Assembly: GCA_016220095.1 (NCBI GenBank)
Contig: JACRIJ010000107.1
Location: 1-45,453, forward strand
Reading direction: 5' to 3'
Length of the DNA: 45,453 nt
Origin: Planctomycetota bacterium
GTDB lineage: Bacteria > Planctomycetota > MHYJ01 > JACQXL01 > JACRIJ01
Part shown: positions 25,119-34,152 of the stretch, in pieces
Position numbering within the stretch: the first letter of the stretch is position 1
How the letters are laid out: each line of letters starts with the position of its first letter
Translations under genes and position numbers: made by a program
The notes under the pieces: generated by a model
The model's database searches: none
What the model saw: the letters and a program-made list of their open reading frames with translations, nothing else
What the model was told of the DNA's origin: nothing

Positions 25119-25125
25119 GCAGGGC

Positions 25126-25878
25126 ATGTTGCGTGCAATAATATCCGACATACACAGCAATGCCGAGGCGTTTTCGGCAGTACTTGAAGACATTGACAAG
25201 CAGGGCATCTCGGAAATAATATGCCTTGGGGACGTAATAGGCTACGGCCCTGACCCGCGCGAATGCATAAAACTCGCCATGAGCTTCGGCATCTGCCTGC
25301 GCGGAAACCATGAAGACGCCCTTTTGAACATAGCAATAGACTTCAACATGGACGCGGCCGCGGCCATTGACTGGACGCGGAACCAATTAAACGACAAAAC
25401 GCACCCGAAAGCGGAAAACCACATGCTCTGGAACTATCTGGACAAGATGGTTGAAAAAAAGACCATGGAAGATTCCCTTTTCGTGCACGGCTCTCCGAAA
25501 CTGCCTACCCGCGAATACATAAGGCCCATAGACATAACGGATCCGGCCAAGATGCGCGGGATATTTTCAATGATAAGCAAGCTGTGTTTTTGCGGACACA
25601 CCCACGAGCCCGGCATATTTACCGAGGAACTGAAATTCCACCCCCCCACTGTCATCAACGGGTACCTGCGATTTCCCCCGGACAAGAAGTACATCATAAA
25701 TGTCGGCTCCGTAGGCCAGCCCCGCGACAGGGACAATAGGGCCTGCTACGCCACGTATGACGGAGACACCGTACGGTTTCACAGGGTAAAATACGACTAT
25801 GAAGCCACCATGAAAAAAATCCTTGAAATCCCAGACCTGTCGCCCCGGCTCGCCTACCGGCTGAAAGAGGGAAGATAG
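25126..25878 (+). CDS. Calcineurin-like metallophosphoesterase (YfcE/MJ0936-like)
   Basis: A 250-residue phosphoesterase with all metal-binding motifs: SDIHSN, GDVIGYGPDP, RGNHED, GHTHEPG and NVGSVGQPRD. The family hydrolyses phosphodiesters or phosphoproteins with two metal ions; the substrate here is unknown. The start is ATG 25126 (MLRAIISDIHSN), because the promoter -10 box ends 7 bases before it. A TTG start at 25090 would lie inside the -35 box. There is no Shine-Dalgarno sequence, so translation is probably leaderless. Confidence 0.9.
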   Translation: MLRAIISDIHSNAEAFSAVLEDIDKQGISEIICLGDVIGYGPDPRECIKLAMSFGICLRGNHEDALLNIAIDFNMDAAAAIDWTRNQLNDKTHPKAENHMLWNYLDKMVEKKTMEDSLFVHGSPKLPTREYIRPIDITDPAKMRGIFSMISKLCFCGHTHEPGIFTEELKFHPPTVINGYLRFPPDKKYIINVGSVGQPRDRDNRACYATYDGDTVRFHRVKYDYEATMKKILEIPDLSPRLAYRLKEGR

Positions 25879-25930
25879 CTCAAAACACGGACGACACGCC
25901 CATAAAGCAGTCAAACAGCAACAAAAAAAC

Positions 25931-26112
25931 TCCAACGAGACTGCGACGCATTTAAACAGGGACTTGACGAGACCTTAAGAGACCGACGACGGTTAAGATA
26001 TGGCCTGAACGAGCCGCCGTCGAGTCTCGTAGAGGTCTCATAAAGTCCCTGTAAAAAAGTCGTCGTCATGTCTCTATAAAGTTTCGTAGCGTCCCTATTT
26101 AAAAACGTCCGT
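25931..26112. repeat. 46-bp-family repeats in inverted arrangement
   Basis: Forward copies (CGAGACTGCGACGC, TTTAAACAGGGACTTGACG, GAGACCGACGACGG; 25931-25990) face reverse copies (CGTCGAGTCTCGTAGAGG, AAAGTCCCTGTAAAAAAG, CGTCGTCATGTCTC; 26014-26110). The arrangement is the same as in the large array at 8790-9247, and a long imperfect hairpin is possible. The rest of the 346-base spacer holds only the pilT promoter. Confidence 0.75.
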
Positions 26113-26163
26113 AGTCCGTGTTTACCCGTTTACTGACGGAGTACAAACCTTCTGCAAAAACCG

Positions 26164-26192
26164 TTGACAAACCTGTAAAAATATTATATCAT
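26164..26192 (+). promoter_or_regulatory. Promoter of the pilT-led operon
   Basis: TTGACA (26164-26169) and TATCAT (26187-26192) are 17 bases apart, in a TATCATATCATAT context. AAGGAG precedes the ATG at 26225. No sigma54-type GG-N10-GC site is obvious, although a PilS-like kinase is encoded downstream. Confidence 0.65.
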
Positions 26193-26224
26193 ATCATATT
26201 GTAATGAATTAAGGAGATTTCATA

Positions 26225-27289
26225 ATGGTTTCATTAGAAGAACTTTTATCAATACTCGTTCAAAGAGGCGGTTCCGACCTGCACATCGCCGCCGGAAGCC
26301 AGCCGCGCATAAGGGTTGACGGCGAACTTCACGCAACCGAACACCCCTCAATGAGCGCCGAAGAGACCCAGAAAATCGTTTACAGCATTCTTGATTCCGA
26401 GCAGATTGCCAGATTTGAAAAAAACCTTGAACTTGACCTTTCATTCGGCATTGAAGGCCTCGGAAGGTTCAGGACGAACGTTTTCATGCAGAGAGGCGCC
26501 GTGGGTTCCGTGCTCAGGGTCATACCGTACAAGATCAAGAACTTTGACGAACTCGGCCTGCCGAAAAAGGTCTGCGAAGACATCTGCATGACGCCGCGCG
26601 GCCTTATTCTCGTAACGGGCTCCACCGGAAGCGGCAAATCAACCACGCTGGCGTCAATGATTGACCACATAAACACGACCGACTACGGGCATATACTAAC
26701 CATTGAAGACCCGCTTGAATTCGTGCACAAAAATAAAAACTGCCTTGTAAACCAGAGAGAAGTCGGCTCCGACACGCGTGAATTCAAAGGCGCCCTGAGG
26801 ACCGTTCTAAGGCAGGACCCCGATGTCGTTCTCATAGGCGAAATGCGCGACATGGAAACCATCGAGGCCGCGCTTACCATATCTGAAACGGGCCACTTGA
26901 CCTTCGGCACCCTGCACACAAGCGATGCCGTACAAACCATCAACCGCATCATTGACGTGTTTCCGGCTTACCAGCAGCAGCAAATCAGGACCCAGCTGTC
27001 ATTCACCCTGCAGGCAGTTTTCTGCCAGCAATTGCTCCCGAAGGCGCAAGGCAAAGGCAGGGTTCTCTGCGCTGAAATCATGCTTGCAACGCCGGCCGTG
27101 CGCGCCCTTATAAGGGACGACAAGGCCCACCAGATATATTCCATCATACAAACCAGCGGCAAAACAGGCATGAGAACTATGAGCCAGTCACTGTACGAAG
27201 CCTATAAGTCCGGTTATATATCAATGGAAATCGCGCTTGAACACGCTACGGATCCGGATGATTTGAAACGGCTTTTGCAGAAAACGTAA
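26225..27289 (+). CDS. pilT: Type IV pilus retraction ATPase PilT
   Basis: A 354-residue hexameric ATPase that depolymerises type IV pili for twitching motility. Motifs: SDLHIAAGSQPRIRVDGEL, Walker A GSTGSGKSTT (K138), the Asp-box EDPLEF, Walker B VVLIGEMRD (201-209), His-box GHLTFGTLHT and the PilT-specific AVRALIRDDK (about 281-290), which corresponds to AIRNLIRE. Length and motifs are normal. AAGGAG lies 8 bases before the ATG. It is the first gene of a run that includes pilB, pilC and a sensor kinase. Confidence 0.97.
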   Translation: MVSLEELLSILVQRGGSDLHIAAGSQPRIRVDGELHATEHPSMSAEETQKIVYSILDSEQIARFEKNLELDLSFGIEGLGRFRTNVFMQRGAVGSVLRVIPYKIKNFDELGLPKKVCEDICMTPRGLILVTGSTGSGKSTTLASMIDHINTTDYGHILTIEDPLEFVHKNKNCLVNQREVGSDTREFKGALRTVLRQDPDVVLIGEMRDMETIEAALTISETGHLTFGTLHTSDAVQTINRIIDVFPAYQQQQIRTQLSFTLQAVFCQQLLPKAQGKGRVLCAEIMLATPAVRALIRDDKAHQIYSIIQTSGKTGMRTMSQSLYEAYKSGYISMEIALEHATDPDDLKRLLQKT

Positions 27290-27298
27290 TTACTAATT

Positions 27299-27769
27299 AT
27301 GGTCAATATAGCCAAGCTAACCAAAAAGCGGCTCGGAGAACTCCTGGTCAACGAAGGACTGCTGACCGAAGACCAGGTTAAAGAGGCGCTTAACGAACAG
27401 AAAAAAACAGGAGAACTTCTCGGCGAAGTCCTCGTCAAGCTCGGCTACGTCTCCGAAATGGACATCGCGCGCACCATAGCGACGCAATTCGGACTGCCTT
27501 ATCTTGACGCATCGCGCTATTACGTTTCCAAAGACGTGCTCAACGTATGCACATCCGAAGAACTTATGCGCTACCAGATGGTGCCGCTTGATAAAATCGG
27601 AAATATCCTGATAATAGCCGTTTCAGGCCTGCTTAACGAAGAAGTTTTCGAAGAACTTGAAAAAAGGACTTCCTGCAACATACACCTTTTTGTCAGCACT
27701 TCTTCGCAGGTACTGCAGGCAATCAAGACGTATTTCCAACAGGCCTCTCCAGCGGCCAAAAAACCCTGA
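27299..27769 (+). CDS. Free-standing MshEN (T2SSE N-terminal) domain protein
   Basis: A 156-residue protein consisting only of the N-terminal domain normally fused to PilB/GspE/MshE ATPases. The sequence KRLGELLVNEGLLTEDQVKE, with LGEVLVKLGYVSE, fits the two-motif MshEN consensus known to bind cyclic di-GMP. The second half (GLPYLDASRYYVSKDVLN, LIIAVSGLLNEEVFEEL) is the usual companion fold. No ATPase domain follows. It sits 9 bases after pilT and 65 before pilB, which has its own copy, so it is likely a regulator or adaptor of the pilus motors. Cyclic di-GMP binding is an inference. Confidence 0.88.
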   Translation: MVNIAKLTKKRLGELLVNEGLLTEDQVKEALNEQKKTGELLGEVLVKLGYVSEMDIARTIATQFGLPYLDASRYYVSKDVLNVCTSEELMRYQMVPLDKIGNILIIAVSGLLNEEVFEELEKRTSCNIHLFVSTSSQVLQAIKTYFQQASPAAKKP

Positions 27770-27834
27770 TATCAAACAGGACGCAGTTGAAATTACCGCG
27801 TTTTTATATAATTGGCAATATTTAAGCAGTTGTT

Positions 27835-29556
27835 ATGAAAGGCACTTTTGATAAAAGGCTTAAGTCCATACTCATAAAAAGGCTGATCCTCACGCAGGAA
27901 AAAGCCGACGAGGCCCAGAATCTGTCCACGCAGGAACAGAAATCTTACGGCGAAGTGCTGATGGAAAAGGGTTACGTGAAGGAACCCGACCTTATCAGCA
28001 GTATAGCTCTGGAAATGAACATACCGCCTATTGACGTGGAAAAAGTCGCTCCGGACGACAAGGCCATCCAGACGCTTACGCAGGAAAACGCGCAATACTA
28101 CGGCGTGCTTCCCATAGCCAGAATAGGAAATATTCTTACCCTTGCGGTATCCAATCCTTTTGACATCCTCAAGCTTGACAATATACGGCTCATCACGGAC
28201 TGCGACATCCGGCCCGTGGTCAGCACCGAACAAAGCATCAGAAAGGCCATTACCAAGGCCTATAATCCGGGCGAAGAGGAAATGAACACCATCCTTGACA
28301 AGATGATCGGCGGCGAAGCCGACCTGGAGTTCAAAAAGGAATCCGAAGAGGAAGAGGATAAAATTGACCTCAGCGAAATCTCCGAAGAAACAGGCGATTC
28401 CCCCATCATAAAACTCGTTAATATGATAATATTCAACGCCCTCAGGGACAGCGCGAGTGATATACATATAGAGCCGTTTGAAAAAAGGACGCGCGTAAGG
28501 TACAGACGGGACGGCGTGCTTATAGAAACCCTGACGCCGCCGAAAAAAATGCATTCCGCGCTCGTATCAAGGATAAAAATCATGGCCCAGCTTGATATCG
28601 CCGAAAGGCGCATACCGCAGGACGGCAAATTCCAAATGCGCTATGAAAACAGGCAGGTTGATTTCCGCGTATCCATCCTGCCGTCCGTGCACGGCGAAAA
28701 AATAGTCATGCGAATCCTGGACTCCTCATCGCTGGCTACCAGCCTGGACACGCTCGGCTTTGAACCCGAAGTCCTCAACGCCATACGCAAGGCCATCAAC
28801 GCCGCTTACGGGATGCTTCTCGTTACGGGCCCTACAGGGAGCGGAAAATCCACGACCCTTTATTCCTGCGTGCGCGAGGTGCTTTGCCCTGAAGACAATA
28901 TCGTTACCGTGGAAGACCCCGTGGAATACCAGCTTGAAGGCGTCATACAGGTGCCTGTCAGCGTGAAAAAAGGAATGACTTTTGCCGCGGCACTGCGCTC
29001 CATTCTAAGGCAGGACCCTGACACCATAATGATCGGTGAAATCCGCGACCAGGAAACCGCGGATATCGCGGTCAAAGCGGCCATCACAGGCCACCTCGTG
29101 TTGAGCACGCTCCATACAAACGACGCCGCATCCACGATTACGCGCCTTATAGATATGGGCATTGACCAGTTCATGGTCGCCTCATCCGTCATACTCGTAC
29201 TGGCACAGCGACTCGCGCGCAAGTTATGCGAAAACTGCAAGGAACCGTTTACGCCGCCCAGGGAACGCCTGCTTGACATCGGCTACCTGGAATCCGACCT
29301 GGAAAACATGACCATATTCAAACCCGTCGGCTGTTCGCGCTGTGTAAACGGCTACAAGGGAAGATTCGCTCTTGTTGAGGCCCTTGAAGTTGACGAAGAA
29401 ATGAAAAAAATGATCATTGCCGGCGCCTCGGCAATAGACATGAAGTCTTACGCGATAAACAAACGGCACATGATGACACTGCGCAGGTGCGCTCTCATGA
29501 ACTGCAAGAGAGGCAAGACCTCCATTGAAGAAGTCCTGAGGATGACCATGGACTAA
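27835..29556 (+). CDS. pilB: Type IV pilus assembly ATPase PilB
   Basis: A 573-residue extension ATPase. Residues 1-150 form the MshEN-like N-terminal domain (VLMEKGYVKEPDLISSIALE). The ATPase domain has DIHIEPFEKRTRVRYRRDG, Walker A GPTGSGKSTT (about 332-341), EDPVEYQL, Walker B IMIGEIRD and GHLVLSTLHTN. Two CxxC pairs, CENCKEPF (about 466) and CSRCVNGYKGR (about 501), form the zinc-binding C-domain. It powers pilin polymerisation at the inner membrane with PilC. No strong ribosome-binding site precedes the ATG. Confidence 0.96.
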   Translation: MKGTFDKRLKSILIKRLILTQEKADEAQNLSTQEQKSYGEVLMEKGYVKEPDLISSIALEMNIPPIDVEKVAPDDKAIQTLTQENAQYYGVLPIARIGNILTLAVSNPFDILKLDNIRLITDCDIRPVVSTEQSIRKAITKAYNPGEEEMNTILDKMIGGEADLEFKKESEEEEDKIDLSEISEETGDSPIIKLVNMIIFNALRDSASDIHIEPFEKRTRVRYRRDGVLIETLTPPKKMHSALVSRIKIMAQLDIAERRIPQDGKFQMRYENRQVDFRVSILPSVHGEKIVMRILDSSSLATSLDTLGFEPEVLNAIRKAINAAYGMLLVTGPTGSGKSTTLYSCVREVLCPEDNIVTVEDPVEYQLEGVIQVPVSVKKGMTFAAALRSILRQDPDTIMIGEIRDQETADIAVKAAITGHLVLSTLHTNDAASTITRLIDMGIDQFMVASSVILVLAQRLARKLCENCKEPFTPPRERLLDIGYLESDLENMTIFKPVGCSRCVNGYKGRFALVEALEVDEEMKKMIIAGASAIDMKSYAINKRHMMTLRRCALMNCKRGKTSIEEVLRMTMD

Positions 29557-29601
29557 ATCGCATCCGGCGATTCGGTTGTTTTATTATTAAGGATTTTTGC
29601 T

Positions 29602-30819
29602 ATGCCATATTTCAGGTATATCTCAAAAGACGCGGCCGGCAAGATAATATCCGGCAAGATAAAGGCCAACAACAAGGAACAGGCCGGAGCCCAGCTCAAG
29701 GCCAAAGGCCTTACGCCGGTATCGTTTGAAAAAATGAAAGGCGGTTTTTTTGCGAGCCTGCTTGGCGACCCCAAACCGCATATAAAATCCGAGGCCCTCG
29801 GCATCTTCACAAGACAGCTCTCAACCATGATATCCGCAGGCATCCCGCTCCTTGAAAGCCTTGAAATCCTGACCGAACAGGCCGATGACGCGGGTTTCAA
29901 ACTGGCGATGCAGAAAGCGCTGGAAAAGCTCCGGAGCGGTTCGGACCTTTCGGAAGCCCTCAGCGATTACCCGAAAATTTTTACCAGGATATATATTTCC
30001 ATGATCAAAGCCGGCGAAGCCAGCGGCCAGCTTGATACCGTGCTTACGCGCCTCGCGGAATTCATGGAATCCACCGAAAAACTGAAGCGTGAAATCAAGG
30101 CCGCAATGACATACCCCGTAGTTTCCCTTGTCATGATTCTCGGCATCGCCTCGGCACTGCTGATTTTCATCGTGCCGAAATTCAAAACGATATTTACGCA
30201 ATTGAAAGTGCCTCTGCCCGCCATCACCAAAGGCCTGCTCGCGCTCAGCGACAATATACGCGATATGTGGTTCGTATGGATAGGCATTATCGTGGCCATA
30301 TTCGTATCCTTTTCGCTCTGGAAAAAATCAAACAAGGGCGAAAAAATGTGGCACCACATTCTCCTGAAACTCCCTATATTCGGACAGCTTTTCGTTAAGG
30401 TGGCAATCTCAAGGTTCTCCAAGACGTTTTCAACCCTTATCCAGAGCGGCGTGCCCATACTTGGCGCGCTTGAAATCGTCGCGGCCACGTCCGGAAACAG
30501 GGTTATAGAAGACGCCGTGCTCAAGGCAAGGGAAAACGTGAGAAAAGGCGAAACGCTCGGCGAACCCCTCGGCGCAAGCAAGGTATTCCCGCCAATGGTC
30601 ACAAGGATGATTTCAATCGGTGAAAAGTCCGGCGCGCTTGAACAATTGCTTGAAAAGATTTCGGAATTTTACGACCAGCAGGTTGAATCGACCGTTGAAG
30701 GCCTGACCGCGCTCATTGAACCGGTAATGATCGGCCTTATGGGCGTTGTCGTAGGCGGCATGGTTCTCGCCATATTCATGCCTATATTGAAAATCCAGGA
30801 AGCCCTGCAGAAAAAATAA
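29602..30819 (+). CDS. pilC: Type IV pilus inner-membrane platform protein PilC
   Basis: A 405-residue GspF-family protein with two repeated cytoplasmic helical domains (FTRQLSTMISAGIPLLESLE and FSKTFSTLIQSGVPILGALE). Three hydrophobic segments lie at about 170-192, 222-242 and 370-395. It couples the PilB and PilT motors to the growing pilus. AAGGA precedes the ATG at 29602, 45 bases after pilB. Family length and arrangement are normal. Pilins and the PilM-Q secretin genes are not in the window. Confidence 0.96.
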   Translation: MPYFRYISKDAAGKIISGKIKANNKEQAGAQLKAKGLTPVSFEKMKGGFFASLLGDPKPHIKSEALGIFTRQLSTMISAGIPLLESLEILTEQADDAGFKLAMQKALEKLRSGSDLSEALSDYPKIFTRIYISMIKAGEASGQLDTVLTRLAEFMESTEKLKREIKAAMTYPVVSLVMILGIASALLIFIVPKFKTIFTQLKVPLPAITKGLLALSDNIRDMWFVWIGIIVAIFVSFSLWKKSNKGEKMWHHILLKLPIFGQLFVKVAISRFSKTFSTLIQSGVPILGALEIVAATSGNRVIEDAVLKARENVRKGETLGEPLGASKVFPPMVTRMISIGEKSGALEQLLEKISEFYDQQVESTVEGLTALIEPVMIGLMGVVVGGMVLAIFMPILKIQEALQKK

Positions 30820-30824
30820 AGAAA

Positions 30825-32519
30825 ATGTTACCCACAAGCACGGAGTACGGTTTGTATCTGAGACGCCTTAACCTGCTGATGTCCATAAGGCTTCTGTTGG
30901 CAGGTGTCGGCATATTTGTGATTATCATAAGCAGGTACAGGGTCACTCTCCCGCTATCAGAAATCCAGCCGAAGGTCTATCTCGCCTATTACCTGCTCCT
31001 TACGGTCTGCATCGTGAACCTGTTTTACCTGCTTGTGCAGAAGATAATAAGCAAAGCGGCTGAAAAAAAAGTATCGGTCCTGAAAAAATTCGCCATCATC
31101 CAGATATTCGTCGACATCATCCTTATCGCAATACTCGTTTACCTCACCGGCGGCGTGGACAGCATATTCGCGTACCTTTTTTTCGCCGCGATACTGGCTG
31201 GCGCCATGCTGATATCCGCAAGAGCCAGCCTTTTCCTTGCCTCAACCGCCACCGTCTGCCTGAGCATGGTGAACATACTGTATTACCTGCATAAGGCCTA
31301 CGGAATTGGACTGCCGCTCCTGTCCCCGGAAATCACGGAAAGGTTTGACAGGCGGCTGTCTTTCCTACTGCCCTACCTGTTTTTCTTCTCGCTGTCACTG
31401 CATATAGTGGCAATCCTCGCCGGCAGGCTCGCCATTGAACTTGAACGCGTAAAGATATTCACGGATGAAATCATCCAGCATATGGCGGACGGAGTCATCG
31501 CGGTTGACAAGAATTGCAAGATTGCGTTCATAAACAACCGCATCAGGGATTTTCTCGGCATCAAAGAACCCGTCAAATCGCTCCTGGGAAAATATTGCAG
31601 TGAAATACCCGGCATAGCGTCCTGCCCCGAACTCGTCGCCGAATTGTCATCGGAACACAAGAAAACGCCTACCGAACTCCTGCTCAAGGCCACGGACGGC
31701 GAAGATCGGCTCATTGAAATGAAAAGCTCGCTCCTTTACGACGAACAGGACCGCTTCAGGGGCGTCGTTACCGTGCTCATTGACATGAGCATGAAACTCA
31801 AAATGGAAAAGGCCGTCAAACACGCGGAAATGCTCCAGGCCCTGAGCGAAATGAGCGCAGGGATGGCGCATGAAATCCGCAACCCTCTCTCATCCATAAG
31901 GGGCGCCGCACAGGAACTCGCGGCCGCGGCGCAACTCGACGCGAACGATAAAAAACTCCTCACTATAATCGTAAAGGAATCCGACAGGCTGAATTCCATT
32001 ATTTCCAATTTTTTTGAGTACGCGAAAAGAAAAACCGTAAAGTTCTCCTCTTTTAACCTGAGCCAGACCCTCGACGAAGTCTCCACGCTCCTGGAAAAAA
32101 GGGAAAACACCCCAATCAAGGTCGTAAAAGATTTTCCGCCTAAAATGGAATTCTTCGGCAACCCCGAACAGCTTAAACAGGCTATCCTTAACCTGGGCAT
32201 TAATGCCGTGGAAGCTTCAAAGCCCGGCAGTACTGTCACTATAAGGGCATTTTATTCCAAAATGCCGGCGGATACGAACACGCAGAAATCTTCTTTGCTC
32301 AACGGCCTGATAGTCGAAGTTACGGATACCGGCAGTGGAATTGACCCTGCTATTTACAATAAAATCTATTCCCCTTTCTTTACAACTAAAACCGACGGCA
32401 CGGGGCTGGGGCTTGCGATAGCCGACAAAATCGTGCGCAGCCATAACGGAAATATAACCATGCAAAGCCAGCTGAATAAAGGCACCGTTGTAAGCATCTG
32501 GTTGCCTCTGAAAAAATAA
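30825..32519 (+). CDS. PilS-like membrane sensor histidine kinase
   Basis: A 564-residue kinase. Five or six N-terminal membrane helices fill residues 18-205, followed by a PAS domain (about 215-325, MADGVIAVDKNCKIAFIN). The HisKA domain carries the phosphoacceptor in MAHEIRNPLSSIRG (about H348). The HATPase domain has the N box LNLGINAVEAS, G1 VTDTGSGID and FFTTKTDGTGLGLAIADK. The layout is that of PilS/NtrB kinases, and it lies 5 bases behind pilC, so it is likely to control pilus genes. No response regulator is encoded nearby. Confidence 0.9.
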   Translation: MLPTSTEYGLYLRRLNLLMSIRLLLAGVGIFVIIISRYRVTLPLSEIQPKVYLAYYLLLTVCIVNLFYLLVQKIISKAAEKKVSVLKKFAIIQIFVDIILIAILVYLTGGVDSIFAYLFFAAILAGAMLISARASLFLASTATVCLSMVNILYYLHKAYGIGLPLLSPEITERFDRRLSFLLPYLFFFSLSLHIVAILAGRLAIELERVKIFTDEIIQHMADGVIAVDKNCKIAFINNRIRDFLGIKEPVKSLLGKYCSEIPGIASCPELVAELSSEHKKTPTELLLKATDGEDRLIEMKSSLLYDEQDRFRGVVTVLIDMSMKLKMEKAVKHAEMLQALSEMSAGMAHEIRNPLSSIRGAAQELAAAAQLDANDKKLLTIIVKESDRLNSIISNFFEYAKRKTVKFSSFNLSQTLDEVSTLLEKRENTPIKVVKDFPPKMEFFGNPEQLKQAILNLGINAVEASKPGSTVTIRAFYSKMPADTNTQKSSLLNGLIVEVTDTGSGIDPAIYNKIYSPFFTTKTDGTGLGLAIADKIVRSHNGNITMQSQLNKGTVVSIWLPLKK

Positions 32520-32526
32520 ATTCATT

Positions 32527-33933
32527 ATGAAAAAAATAAATATAGACGTGCTCAACCTGCCGTTTCCGGCAAAAGCAGAACCGCTTGTTGAGGCATTTTC
32601 CGAAATGCCGTATTCCTGCGTCCTGAGAAGCACTCTCCTGACAAAACGCTTCAGCAGGTATTCCTTCTTCTGCTGTCAGCCGTTCCTTATATTGCAGTCC
32701 AGGGGCCGTAACATAAGAACACTGTCAATTGATAAAGCCGGCGCCGGCTTTAATGAGAGCAAAAAAAAAGGCAATCCCTTTGAAGCGCTCCGGAACGTCC
32801 TTGAATATTACTCCATACGCAAACCCGCGCCCGCCCCGCCAGTGCCGTTTTATGCGGGCGGCGCCGGATACTTCAGCTATGACCTCTGCCGCTTTATTGA
32901 AAAACTGCCTTCGTCAACACCCGGTGACATTAAATTGCCGGATATGCATTTCGCCTTCTATAAATTCATCGCCGCAATTGACTCCGAATGCGAAAAAGCG
33001 TTCCTGTTCTCTGTTAATGCCACGAAAAAAGAAATATTTCTTTTCAGCGAATTTTATAAAAACGCGCTGTCACGGAAAATAACCGCGGCCCAATGCCCTG
33101 ATATGCCGGCGCCAAAATCAAATTTCCGCAAGAATGACTACCTCAAAGCCGTTAAAAAAGCCATTCAATACATCAACGCAGGAGACATCTATCAGGTCAA
33201 CCTCTCGCAGAGGTTCCACACCGCGCTCTCCTGCAGGCCCGCGGAACTCTACCGCCGCGTCAGCCTTATAAACCCGGCGCCTTTCTCCGCTTTCTGCAAC
33301 GTTAACCCGGGACAGTTCGTGATAAGCTCGTCGCCGGAAAGATTCCTGAAAGTTGCCGAAGGCCATGTGGAAACACGGCCCATCAAAGGAACCCGCCGCA
33401 GGAGCGCCGACCCCGAAGAAGACTCCGCGCTTAAAAACGAACTGCTTGACAGCGTCAAGGATAACGCAGAACTCGCGATGATAGTTGACCTCGAAAGAAA
33501 TGACCTCGGTAAAGTATGCGTTTATGATTCCGTAAAAGTAACTGAAAAAAAAGTCCTTGAAACCTACCCCACTGTCCACCACCTCGCGGCAACAATAGAA
33601 GGCTCCCTGCATCCGCGTTATGACCTTATAGACCTGATTAAGGCAACGTTCCCCGGCGGTTCAATAACCGGCGCCCCTAAAATACGGGCAATGGAAATCA
33701 TAGACGAACTGGAACCCGTCAAACGCAGTGTCTATACCGGAGCTATCGGCTATATCGGCTTTGACGGAGATACTGACCTTAGCATCGCCATAAGGATTAT
33801 GCTTGCCGATGGCAATAATGTATATTACCAGGCCGGCGGTGGAATAGTCGCGGATTCCGTGCCGGAACATGAATACGAAGAAACCCTCGTAAAAGGACTC
33901 GCGCTTAAAAACGCGCTCGCGCGTAATGCGTAA
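32527..33933 (+). CDS. pabB: Aminodeoxychorismate synthase component I
   Basis: A 468-residue chorismate-binding enzyme that aminates chorismate in p-aminobenzoate/folate synthesis. The motif PIKGTRRR (about 285) has lysine where TrpE has alanine; that lysine marks PabB rather than anthranilate synthase. Other signatures: AGDIYQVNLSQRF, MIVDLERNDLGKV, FPGGSITGAPKIRAMEIID and YQAGGGIVADSVPEHEYEE. It follows the histidine kinase by 7 bases. The glutamine amidotransferase PabA is not in the window. A pabC-type gene follows after a repeat-filled gap. Confidence 0.93.
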   Translation: MKKINIDVLNLPFPAKAEPLVEAFSEMPYSCVLRSTLLTKRFSRYSFFCCQPFLILQSRGRNIRTLSIDKAGAGFNESKKKGNPFEALRNVLEYYSIRKPAPAPPVPFYAGGAGYFSYDLCRFIEKLPSSTPGDIKLPDMHFAFYKFIAAIDSECEKAFLFSVNATKKEIFLFSEFYKNALSRKITAAQCPDMPAPKSNFRKNDYLKAVKKAIQYINAGDIYQVNLSQRFHTALSCRPAELYRRVSLINPAPFSAFCNVNPGQFVISSSPERFLKVAEGHVETRPIKGTRRRSADPEEDSALKNELLDSVKDNAELAMIVDLERNDLGKVCVYDSVKVTEKKVLETYPTVHHLAATIEGSLHPRYDLIDLIKATFPGGSITGAPKIRAMEIIDELEPVKRSVYTGAIGYIGFDGDTDLSIAIRIMLADGNNVYYQAGGGIVADSVPEHEYEETLVKGLALKNALARNA

Positions 33934-34152
33934 CGAGGAGGAAGAATGAAAAAAGAAAAAGGAAGGACGTTTGGGATTTAATGACTGGATGATTTGCGAC
34001 TTGATGATTGACGTACGAACTCGTAATCGTAAAAATCATCAACTCATTCAATCACCAAATAATTAAATCCGCAGGACTCCAGACTCTTAAACCCTGCCTT
34101 ATTTTTTTCGCAAAAGTCTATAAATTAGAATCTAATATAAGGACGTAATATC
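33934..34152. repeat. Spacer with a 52-base module repeated inverted at 42729-42780
   Basis: Bases 33963-34014 match the reverse complement of 42729-42780 at 51 of 52 positions (it includes GGATTTAATGACTGGATGAT). A purine-rich AGAATGAAAAAAGAAAAAGG module precedes it, and GGACTCCAGACTC (about 34074-34086) follows. It separates pabB from pabC. Confidence 0.8.

Noticed and set aside
25090..25125. TTG start at 25090 for the metallophosphoesterase
   Set aside because: This TTG is part of the -35 box. The ATG at 25126 begins the family-typical MLRAIISDIHSN.
32527..33933. Anthranilate synthase component I (trpE)
   Set aside because: The PIKGT motif has the lysine typical of PabB, and no trp genes are nearby.
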